The notes below the pieces were generated by a model that was given only the letters and a program-made list of their open reading frames with translations, was not told the DNA's origin and ran no database searches. 64,000 bases of DNA, taken from assembly GCF_001443045.1 (NCBI RefSeq), contig NZ_LKPJ01000017.1, forward strand, positions 1 to 64,000, written 5' to 3'. The translations under genes were made by a program, and so were the position numbers. Source of the DNA: Burkholderia ambifaria (GTDB taxonomy: Bacteria; Pseudomonadota; Gammaproteobacteria; Burkholderiales; Burkholderiaceae). Numbering within the stretch: the stretch's first letter is position 1; the number at the start of each line of letters is the position of its first letter. This document shows positions 52,556 through 59,856 of the stretch, one piece after another.

Positions 52556-53197
52556 ATGACGCAACGTACCTTGAACATCGCCCTCTTCGGTGCCACCGGG
52601 ATGATCGGCTCGCGCATCGCAGCGGAAGCCGCGCGCCGCGGCCATCGCGTGACTGCGCTGTCGCGCCGCCCGGGCACGGCCGGTGACGGCATCACCGCGA
52701 AGGCGGCCGACCTGTTCGATGCGGCCAGCATCGCGGCCGCGCTGCCGGGTCACGACGTCGTCGCGAGCGCGTACGGTCCGAAGCAGGACGATGCCGCGAA
52801 GGTTGTCGCGGCGGCGAAGGCGCTGGTTGCCGGCGCGCGCCAGGCGGGCCTGAAGCGGCTCGTGGCGGTGGGCGGCGCCGGTTCGCTCGAAGTCGCGCCG
52901 GGCAAGCAGCTGGTCGACACCGAAGGCTTCCCGGACGCGTACAAGGCGGTCGCGCTCGCGCACCGCGATGCGCTCGACTATCTGAAAACGGCCGGCGATC
53001 TCGACTGGACGTTCTTCGCGCCGGCCGCCCTGATCGCGCCGGGCGAGCGCACGGGCACGTTCCGCACGGGCGTCGGCAAGCTGATCGTGGACGCGCAGGG
53101 TAACAGCAGGATCTCGGCGGAAGACTACGCGGTTGCCTTCGTCGATGCGCTCGAGCAGCACAGCTTCGTGCGCGAGATCGCGACGGTCGCGTATTGA
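52556..53197 (+). CDS. NAD(P)-binding NmrA/YwnB-like oxidoreductase
   Basis: This encodes a 213-residue Rossmann-fold protein. The dinucleotide motif is ALFGATGMIGSRIAAEA (9-25). The sequence continues VVASAYGPKQDD, RLVAVGGAGSLEVAPG and DWTFFAPAALIAPGERTG, typical of the YwnB/NmrA atypical short-chain dehydrogenases. Substrate and direction of reaction are unknown. In many bacteria such genes sit beside Rrf2 or HxlR regulators that respond to reactive electrophiles, and the shared operator here supports that kind of circuit. The start has a GGAG ribosome binding site. A strong hairpin follows at 53280. Confidence 0.86.
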   Translation: MTQRTLNIALFGATGMIGSRIAAEAARRGHRVTALSRRPGTAGDGITAKAADLFDAASIAAALPGHDVVASAYGPKQDDAAKVVAAAKALVAGARQAGLKRLVAVGGAGSLEVAPGKQLVDTEGFPDAYKAVALAHRDALDYLKTAGDLDWTFFAPAALIAPGERTGTFRTGVGKLIVDAQGNSRISAEDYAVAFVDALEQHSFVREIATVAY

Positions 53198-53279
53198 GCG
53201 GCATCGCGGCGAGGCGGCGCGCACGTGCCGCATTCGCCGTGAGCGGCCTGCAGCAGGCAGCGCAAATGGCAGTGACTTC

Positions 53280-53311
53280 AGGCGATTCCACCTCGACAGG
53301 TGGAATCGCCT
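53280..53311 (+). terminator. Strong hairpin after the NAD(P)-binding gene
   Basis: A 13-bp perfect stem (AGGCGATTCCACC with GGTGGAATCGCCT) has a 6-nt loop and is followed by GTTTCG. It lies about 80 bp after the stop. Confidence 0.7.
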
Positions 53312-53452
53312 GTTTCGTCCTGGGTGCCGATGATCGATGGACGGGCGCGCACGGGATCGCGCGCATCGCGCATCCTTTCCTTGCCTGATTGGTATTTATC
53401 CCGGTCGACGCCGCGTGGCGGTTTCCATATTGTTCCCCGTCATGCACGATGC

Positions 53453-53469
53453 ATAGAAAAAATTTCTAT
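53453..53469. promoter_or_regulatory. AT-rich palindrome before the Lrp gene
   Basis: ATAGAAA-AAA-TTTCTAT is a perfect inverted repeat in GC-rich surroundings, 19-35 bp before the start codon at 53488. It is a good candidate for the Lrp protein's own operator. Confidence 0.5.
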
Positions 53470-53487
53470 CTACGAGGGACCGGGTAA

Positions 53488-53958
53488 ATGGATGCCATCG
53501 ATCGCAAGCTGCTGGAGCTGTTGCAGGCAGATGCCACATTGCCGATCGCGGAACTCGCGCAGCGCGTGAACCTGTCGCAGACGCCCTGCTGGAAGCGCGT
53601 GCAGCGGCTCAAGGAAACCGGCGCGATCCGCGCGCAGGTCGCGCTGTGCGATCCGCGCAAGCTCGGAGTCGGCACGACCGTGTTCGTCGCGATCCGCACG
53701 AACCAGCACACCGAGGAGTGGGCGCAGCGTTTCACGCAGGCCGTGCGGGACATGCCGGAAGTCGTCGAGGTGTACCGGATGAGCGGCGAGACCGACTATC
53801 TGCTGCGGGTCGTGGTGGCCGGCATCGACGACTACGATCGCGTGTACAAGCAGTTGATCCGCGCGGTGCCGCTGTTTGACGTGAGCTCGTCGTTCGCGAT
53901 GGAGCAGATCAAGTATTCGACCGCGCTGCCGGTGCGCGATCTGTCCGAGCCGGCGTAG
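53488..53958 (+). CDS. Lrp/AsnC-family regulator
   Basis: This encodes a 156-residue leucine-responsive-type regulator. The N-terminal helix-turn-helix reads DAIDRKLLELLQADATLPIA and RVNLSQTPCWKRVQRLKETG (about 2-45). The C-terminal RAM/AsnC ligand domain reads VYRMSGETDYLLRVVVAGIDDYDRVYKQLI (about 91-120). Such proteins sense an amino acid and form octamers on DNA. Its ligand is unknown. A GAGGGA ribosome binding site precedes the ATG. A heptanucleotide repeat lies downstream. Confidence 0.9.
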   Translation: MDAIDRKLLELLQADATLPIAELAQRVNLSQTPCWKRVQRLKETGAIRAQVALCDPRKLGVGTTVFVAIRTNQHTEEWAQRFTQAVRDMPEVVEVYRMSGETDYLLRVVVAGIDDYDRVYKQLIRAVPLFDVSSSFAMEQIKYSTALPVRDLSEPA

Positions 53959-54025
53959 CGCGATACGGCAGCGCATCGCACCGGTACGCGTGCGTACCAG
54001 CCGACGTGTGCGCCATTATCGTTAT

Positions 54026-54088
54026 CGCCTGCCGCCTGCCGCCTGCCGCCTGCCGCCTGCCGCCTGCCGCCTGCCGCCCGCCGCCCGC
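54026..54088. repeat. Heptanucleotide tandem repeat, nine units
   Basis: Seven exact copies of CGCCTGC are followed by two of CGCCCGC, with no interruptions. The array ends at 54088, directly against the stop codon (54089-54091) of the minus-strand ATPase gene. Slipped-strand changes would alter the 3' untranslated end of that operon, not the protein. Confidence 0.92.
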
Positions 54089-54862
54089 TCAGCGGCCGCG
54101 CGCCAGTGCCTGGGCGCGTTCGTCCGCCAGCGCGTCGCGGCGCACGAACTCGGCGATGAACGGGCTCGCCGGGTGATGGTGCAGTGCATACGGCGTGTCC
54201 CATTGCGCGAGCTGGCCATCCTTCATCACGCCGATCCGGTCGGCGATCGCGAACGCTTCCGCCTGGTTGTGCGTGACGAGGATCGCGGTATGACCCGTGC
54301 GCTTCAGGATGTCGCGCAGCTCGAACGCGAGCCGCTCGCGCGTATCGACGTCGAGATTCGAGAACGGCTCGTCGAGCAGCAACAGTTCCGGTGATGGCGC
54401 GAGCGCGCGGGCGAGGGCGACGCGTTGCTGCTGGCCGCCCGACAACTCGTGCGGATAGGCGCTGCCCGAATCGGCAAGACCGACGAGTTCGAGCATGTCC
54501 GCGACCCGGGTGCGCCGCTCGGCCTTCGGCATGCGCCGCAGGCCGAACGCGACGTTGTCGGCCGCGCTCAGGTGCGGGAATAGCGCATAGTCCTGGAACA
54601 TCATCCCGATATGCCGCCGCTCGGGCGGCACATCGAGCGACGGTGCCGCGACGGGCGTACCGTCCAGCATGATGCGCCCCATGCGCACGGGCTCGAAGCC
54701 CGCGATCGCGCGCAGCACGGTGGTCTTGCCGCAGCCCGATGCGCCGAGCAGGCAGCCGATGTCGCCGCGCGGCAGCGCGAGGCTCAGCCCGTCGACCACC
54801 GTGCGGCGGCCGTGCGGCGTGTCGTAGGTGACGCAGAGGTCGTCGAGTTCGAGCAGGTTCAC
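54089..54862 (-). CDS. fbpC: Iron(III) ABC transporter ATPase
   Basis: This encodes the 257-residue ATP-binding subunit of a ferric-ion importer. Walker A is LGASGCGKT, the Q-loop is FQDYALFPHLSAADNVAFGL, the signature is LSGGQQQR, Walker B is LLLLDEPFS and the H-loop is VTHNQAEAF. It is shorter than classic FbpC (about 350 residues) and lacks most of the C-terminal regulatory (TOBE) domain. It comes last in fbpABC, 4 bp after fbpB. A tandem repeat starts immediately after its stop. Confidence 0.87.
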   Translation of the reverse strand: MNLLELDDLCVTYDTPHGRRTVVDGLSLALPRGDIGCLLGASGCGKTTVLRAIAGFEPVRMGRIMLDGTPVAAPSLDVPPERRHIGMMFQDYALFPHLSAADNVAFGLRRMPKAERRTRVADMLELVGLADSGSAYPHELSGGQQQRVALARALAPSPELLLLDEPFSNLDVDTRERLAFELRDILKRTGHTAILVTHNQAEAFAIADRIGVMKDGQLAQWDTPYALHHHPASPFIAEFVRRDALADERAQALARGR

Positions 54863-54866
54863 GGTG

Positions 54867-56543
54867 TCAGGCTCCGATCTTGTGACGGGTGCGCGCGAGC
54901 AGGATCACGGGCACGAGCCCGGCCAGCACGATCGCGAGCGCGGCGACCGCGCCTTCCTCATAGGTGCCGCGCGCGGCTTCCGCATACAGCCAGGTCGCGA
55001 GCGTGTCGAAATTCAGCGGGCGCAGCAGCAGCGTCGCCGGCAGTTCCTTCATCGCGTCGACGAAGACGAGCAGGGCGCTCGTCGTGAGCGCGGGCCGCAA
55101 GAGCGGCAGGTGCACGCGGCGCAGCGTGCCGCCGGCCGTCTCGCCGAGCGAACGCGCGGCCTGTTCGAGCGACGGCGGAATGCGCGCGAGGCCGGCTTCG
55201 ATGCTGCCGGCCGAGATCGCGAGAAAGCGCACGGTGTACGCGATCACGAGCGCGGCTGCCGAACCCATCAGCAGCAGCCCGTCGCGACCGAGTACCGCGC
55301 CGAGCAGCCGGTCGAGCGCCGCGAACGGGATCAGCAGGCCGATCGCGAGCACGGTGCCCGGCACCGCGTAACCGAGGCTCGCGATGCGTGCACACACGCG
55401 GGCAGGGCCCGTACGCGCGCTGTCGCGCTGCGCGCGTGCGGCCCATGCGACGACGAGCCCGCAGGCAAGTGTCGCGACGGTCGCGGCGGCCGCGATCGTC
55501 AGCGTGTTCGCGAGCCCGGTCAGCAATGACGCGGACACGCCGCCAACGAGATGCAGCCGCTTGCCGGTCTCGACCGCGAGGTACGCAGCCGGCGCGCCGA
55601 ACCCGAGCAGCACCGGCAGCCAGCCGAGCGCGGCGGCGCTCCACGCGGCCGTGCCCGTCAGCTTGCGCGGCGTGACGGCACGCATGCGCCGGCCGTGCGC
55701 GTAGCGCTGGCGGCGGCGTCCGTAGCGTTCGAGCACGATCATGCCGACGACGATCGCGAGCATCGCGAGCGCGATCTGCGCGGCGCCGGCGAGATCGGAG
55801 CGCGTGATCCACGTCGTGTAGACCGATACGGTCAACGTCTGGACGCCGAGGAATTCCGACGCGCCGATGTCGTTCAGCGTTTCGAGCAGCGCCAGGCTCA
55901 CGCCGACCGCGATCGCGGGCCGCGCGAGCGGCACGACGACGCGCCAGAACGTCGCGATGCGTCCCGCGCCGAGCGTGCGCGCGGCTTCGAGCAGGCTCGC
56001 GGACTGCGTGACGAACATCGCGCGCGTGCTCAGGTACACGTACGGATACAGCACGAAGCCGAGCACGAAGATCGCGCCGGGCAGCGAACGCAGGTCGGGC
56101 AGGCGGAACTGGCGCGGGCTGTCGAAGCCGAGCAGCCAGCGGATCGCCCCCTGCACGGGACCGATCGGGTGGAGCAGGTCGAGATACGCGAATGCGACGA
56201 TATAGGTGGGTACCGCGAGCGGCAGCAGCAGCGCCCAGGTCAGCATCCGGCGGCCGGGAAAGTCGTACGCGGTGACGAGCCATGCGCAGCCGGTGCCGAC
56301 CACCGAGACGATCGCACCGACGCCCGCGAGCAGCAGCAGCGTGTTGGCGAGCGCCTGCGGCAGCACGAATGCGGCGAGATGCTTCCAGTGCGCGAGATCG
56401 GCGCCGAACGCGGCGGCGACCAGTACCGCGAGCGGCGCCGCGACCGCCGCGGCGATCGCGACGGCCGCGCCGAGCCAGAGGCTGCCCGCGCGCGCACGGA
56501 ACGGCCGGCGGCGCGCGCGGACGAACGATGCATCAGTTGTCAA
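54867..56543 (-). CDS. fbpB: Iron(III) ABC transporter permease
   Basis: This encodes a 558-residue permease made of two fused copies of the usual channel domain, about twelve membrane helices, as in FbpB/SfuB. The two ATPase-docking EAA loops are LEAARTLGAGRIATFWRVVVP and LEQAARSLGETAGGTLRRVHLP. It likely starts with TTG at 56543, overlapping the fbpA stop by 11 bp; no ATG or GTG fits the frame there. It moves ferric iron delivered by FbpA across the inner membrane. Confidence 0.87.
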   Translation of the reverse strand: MTTDASFVRARRRPFRARAGSLWLGAAVAIAAAVAAPLAVLVAAAFGADLAHWKHLAAFVLPQALANTLLLLAGVGAIVSVVGTGCAWLVTAYDFPGRRMLTWALLLPLAVPTYIVAFAYLDLLHPIGPVQGAIRWLLGFDSPRQFRLPDLRSLPGAIFVLGFVLYPYVYLSTRAMFVTQSASLLEAARTLGAGRIATFWRVVVPLARPAIAVGVSLALLETLNDIGASEFLGVQTLTVSVYTTWITRSDLAGAAQIALAMLAIVVGMIVLERYGRRRQRYAHGRRMRAVTPRKLTGTAAWSAAALGWLPVLLGFGAPAAYLAVETGKRLHLVGGVSASLLTGLANTLTIAAAATVATLACGLVVAWAARAQRDSARTGPARVCARIASLGYAVPGTVLAIGLLIPFAALDRLLGAVLGRDGLLLMGSAAALVIAYTVRFLAISAGSIEAGLARIPPSLEQAARSLGETAGGTLRRVHLPLLRPALTTSALLVFVDAMKELPATLLLRPLNFDTLATWLYAEAARGTYEEGAVAALAIVLAGLVPVILLARTRHKIGA

Positions 56544-57576
56544 AGCCGACCTTGTCGACGAGCTGGCTGGCCGCCTTGCGGTGCTTCGCGATGTCGGTCA
56601 GCGGCAGCGGATCGACCTTCAGCGTGCCGAAGCTCGCGATCACCGGATCGAGCTTCACGTTCGCGCGCACCGGATATTCGTAGTTCGCCTGTGCATACAA
56701 CGCCTGCGCGTCCGGCGACACGAGATACTCGAGCAGTTTCACCGCGTTGGCCTTGTGCGGCGCGTGCTTCGCGACCGTCGCGCCGCTGATGTTCACGTGC
56801 GTGCCGCCGCTCTTCGCGTTCGCGAACGTCGGCCGCACGACCTTGATCGCGTCGCCCCACTTGCGCGCGTCGGTGCCGGCTTCCGCGTTCTTCATGTGAC
56901 CGACGTAGTACGCGTTCGCGAGGCCGACGTCGCAGATGCCGCCGAGAATGTCGCGCGCGACGTCGCGGTCGCCGCCCGTCGCCTTGCGCGCGAGGTTCGC
57001 CTTCACGCCGCGCAGCCATTTTTCGGTCGCGGCTTCGCCGTCGTGCGCGATCATCGCCGCGACGAGTGCCGTGTTGTACGGATGCTGGCCCGAGCGGATG
57101 CAGACTTTGCCCTTCCATTTCGGATCGGCGAGATCCTCGTAGCGGAATGCATCGACCTTCAGGTCCTTCTCCACATACAGCACGCGATCGCGCAGCGACA
57201 GCGCGTACCAGTCACCCTGCGCGCCGCGCAGGTTCGCGGGAATCGCTTCGTCGAGCACCTTCGAGCGCACCGGCTGCGAGAGTCCGCCGTCGACGAGGTC
57301 GAGCAGGTTGCCGATGTCGACCGTCATCAGCACGTCGGCTGGCGACTGCGCGCCCTCCGCCTTCACGCGCTCGAGCAGGCCGTCCTTCACGAACACCGTG
57401 TTGACCTTGACGCCGCTCTGCTTCGTGAACGCGTCGATCAACGGCTGGATCAGCTTCGGCTCGCGGGTGGTGTACAGGCTCACTTCCTCGGCCGCGTGGG
57501 CCAGCGGCGCGAACGCGGCGGCGGCAAGGGCGAGGGCGCCGGCGAGCGGCAGCAGGCGGGTGCGCGGGTTCGACAT
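56533..57576 (-). CDS. fbpA: Iron(III) ABC transporter substrate-binding protein
   Basis: This encodes a 347-residue periplasmic binding protein of the ferric-ion (FbpA/SfuA/FutA) family. The signal peptide ends near residue 27 (APLAHA). The mature N-terminus EEVSLYTTREPKLIQPLIDAF and the YALSLRDRVLYVEK and GICDVGLANAYYVGHM blocks are characteristic, the last carrying the paired tyrosines that hold iron. The ATG at 57576 opens the signal peptide. A Fur-box-like site lies about 110 bp upstream, so iron-repressed expression is likely. Confidence 0.9.
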   Translation of the reverse strand: MSNPRTRLLPLAGALALAAAAFAPLAHAAEEVSLYTTREPKLIQPLIDAFTKQSGVKVNTVFVKDGLLERVKAEGAQSPADVLMTVDIGNLLDLVDGGLSQPVRSKVLDEAIPANLRGAQGDWYALSLRDRVLYVEKDLKVDAFRYEDLADPKWKGKVCIRSGQHPYNTALVAAMIAHDGEAATEKWLRGVKANLARKATGGDRDVARDILGGICDVGLANAYYVGHMKNAEAGTDARKWGDAIKVVRPTFANAKSGGTHVNISGATVAKHAPHKANAVKLLEYLVSPDAQALYAQANYEYPVRANVKLDPVIASFGTLKVDPLPLTDIAKHRKAASQLVDKVGFDN

Positions 57577-57683
57577 GGAGACTCCGGTGAGGCAGGCGGA
57601 CGAAGAGGCGTTCCGGGGCGTGCCTGCCGCCTGGGCGACCCGAAACATTACAAAGCGAAAGATTTCGGATTCTAGATCGGAAT

Positions 57684-57702
57684 GGGAATGATTATCAAAT
57701 GA
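57684..57702. promoter_or_regulatory. Fur-box-like site upstream of fbpA
   Basis: GGGAATGATTATCAAATGA contains the core AATGATTATC, ten of ten bases of the central Fur consensus. It lies in an AT-rich patch 108-126 bp before the fbpA start. Iron-loaded Fur would repress the transporter there. Confidence 0.65.
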
Positions 57703-57818
57703 AAGATATCGGGAAGTCGCGGGAAAGGTGGGGGAGAGGGCGCGCAACGGGGCGTCGCAGCGCGGGCGCAAGCGCGTAGAATGCCCGCTTCAATGAATTC
57801 GACGGAGCCGCACCGACC

Positions 57819-57986
57819 ATGAACGATCAGCGCAAGAAGAACCCTGTCCGCAACGTGAGCATCCTGATCGTCGTGGCGGTGCTGCTCGTGATCGGGACGA
57901 TCCTCTACAACGCGATCTCGCAGAAGCGCGCGTACGACGAGGCCCATCCGGCCGAGGCCGCGAGCGCGAGCGCCGCGTCACACTGA
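57819..57986 (+). CDS. Small single-pass membrane protein (55 aa)
   Basis: The ATG at 57819 opens 55 codons ending in TGA at 57984-57986. The first 12 residues are basic (MNDQRKKNPVRN). Residues 13-31 are one hydrophobic helix (VSILIVVAVLLVIGTILY), and the rest is polar and alanine-rich. Codon third positions are GC-rich like neighbouring real genes, and the positive-inside pattern suggests the N-terminus is cytoplasmic. I do not recognise a family. It lies between the divergent fbp promoter and the proY-like pseudogene. Confidence 0.65.
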   Translation: MNDQRKKNPVRNVSILIVVAVLLVIGTILYNAISQKRAYDEAHPAEAASASAASH

Positions 57987-58157
57987 CGCCGGCACGGCGA
58001 GCATGATCGCTGCGGCCCGGCTGATCGGGGCGCAAGCGACATGCGGAAACGGCGGGAGGCGCAGAAGGAGCGGCGGGCGACGCGCGATATCTCGCGTCGC
58101 GCCGGGACAGACACGGGCGCCGGACCCGGCGCGCCGCATGGAAAGATCAGTCGTGCG

Positions 58158-59525
58158 TCAACGTGACGCAGGCGCGAACTTCGGGCGGACCCGCGCGTAG
58201 AACACGGCCGCGAGCAGCACGAGCCATGCCGCGCCGACGTAGAGCGCGACGCGCGTGTCTTCGAACCAGCCGAGCATCACGATCACGAAACCCATGAACG
58301 CGATCGTCAGCGCAGGCGCGACGGGCCACAGCGGCACCTTGAACTTCAGCGCGGCGACTTCCGCGCGCGACAGGCGACGGCGCATCGCGACCTGCGACAG
58401 CAGGATCATCAGCCACACCCAAACGGTCGCGAACGTCGCGATTGCCGCGACCACCAGGAACACGTCCTTCGGCATCAGGTAGTTGAGCAGCACGCCGACC
58501 AGCAGCGCGCCGGCCATCACGAGCACCGTGACCCACGGCACGCCGTGCCGCGACGTCGTCATCAGCACGCGCGGCGCCTGGCCCTGCCGCGCCATCCCGA
58601 ACATCATCCGGCCCGCGCCGAAGATATCGCTGTTGATCGCCGAGATCGCCGCGCTGATCACCACGAGGTTGAGGATCGTCGCGGCCGACTTTACGCCGAG
58701 CGCCGAGAAGATCTGCACGAACGGGCTGCCGTCGCCGCCGACGCCGGTCCACGGGCTGATCGACATCAGCACGACCATCGTCAGCACGTAGAACAGCAGG
58801 ATGCGCGCGGGCACCGCGTTGATCGCGCGCGGAATCACGCGCTCCGGATTCTTCGCCTCGCCGGCGCTCATCCCGATCACCTCGATGCCGCCGTACGCAA
58901 AGATCACCACCGACAGCGACGCGATCAGCCCGCCGATCCCGTTCGGGAAGAAGCCGCCATGGTTCCACAGGTTCGCGAACGTCGGCACGTCGGCCGAATG
59001 GCCGAAGTGCATGCCGGTCAGCAGGATCGCGACGCCGCCGCCGATCATCGCGACGATCGCGCCGACCTTGATGATCGACAGCCAGAATTCGAGCTCGCCG
59101 AACACCTTCACGTGGCACAGGTTCAGCCCGCAGATGACCGCGACGACGCCGAGCACCCAGATTCATTGCGGGACATCCGGAAACCAGAAGCCCATGTAGA
59201 TGCCGAACGCGGTGATGTCGGCGATCGCGACGATCACCATTTCGAGCGTGTAGGTCCAGCCGGTGACGAAGCCCGCGAACGGGCCCAGATTTTCGGTCGC
59301 GTAGTGGCCGAACGAGCCGGCGACGGGCTCGCGCACGGCCATCTCGCCGAGTGCGCGCATCACCATGTAGACAGCGGCGCCGCCCAGGATGTAGGCCAGG
59401 ATTACCGCCGGGCCCGCGAGCTGGATCGCGGACGCCGAACCATAGAACAGGCCGGTGCCGATCGCCGAACCCAGCGCGAGAAAGCGGATGTGCCGCGCGC
59501 TCAGATGGCGTTGCAAGTTTTTCAT
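58158..59525 (-). pseudogene. proY: ProY-like amino acid permease with an in-frame stop
   Basis: The frame of 455 codons matches the APC-family amino acid permease ProY along its full length (LSARHIRFLALGSAIGTGLF, WTYTLEMVIVAIADITAFGI, FAYGGIEVIGMSAGEAKNPE), with twelve membrane helices. A single TGA at 59163-59165 interrupts it after residue 120 (FPDVPQ). The next codons continue the protein in the same frame (IWVLGVVAVICGLN). E. coli ProY has tryptophan at that point (VPHWIWVL), so the change is TGG to TGA. Nothing else looks damaged, which points to a recent mutation or a base error. The substrate could be proline or histidine. A perfect palindrome lies upstream. Confidence 0.88.
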
Positions 59526-59581
59526 CGAGTCTCCGATATCGTTATGCGACGGACCGGGCGAGCGAGGCCGGTCCGGTTGGC

Positions 59582-59603
59582 TTAAGTTGTATATACAACT
59601 TAA
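59582..59603. promoter_or_regulatory. Perfect 22-bp palindrome, HutC/GntR-type operator
   Basis: The 22 bp read identically on both strands around the core TTGTATATACAA. This core matches the known HutC-type GntR operator. It lies 57-78 bp upstream of the permease start, in promoter position, suggesting control by a histidine-utilisation repressor. Confidence 0.65.
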
Positions 59604-59770
59604 ATGTGAACGAATGATAACAAGCTGGGCCATGGGACCGGAATCGGGTATTCCCTGACTGGCGCAACCGGCGGAATCGGGAATGAGGCCAGCGCGCGGC
59701 GTGCGCACGGGCTGTGTGAGGCGGGCGGGTCATGCTTCGGGAGGGTATTGCGAGCGCAGGGAGGGCTGCC

Positions 59771-59798
59771 GGCCGGCCCGCTTGCGTGTGCGGGCCGG
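59771..59798 (-). terminator. GC-rich hairpin after the FUSC gene
   Basis: GCCGGCCCGC pairs with GCGGGCCGGC around an 8-nt loop. It lies about 60 bp beyond the FUSC stop on the minus strand. It has no T-tract, so the terminator role is tentative. Confidence 0.35.
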
Positions 59799-59856
59799 CG
59801 GCGGGACAACGTCATGCGGTCATGCGGTCATGTAATGCGGTCATGTAGTTACGCAG

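Larger units (their letters stand above)
59526..59856. other. Gap between proY-like gene and FUSC gene
   Basis: This 331-bp region holds the palindromic operator at 59582-59603, a GC-rich hairpin near 59771-59798 and short TGCGGTCA-like repeats at 59813-59850 just after the FUSC stop. There is no gene. Confidence 0.45.
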
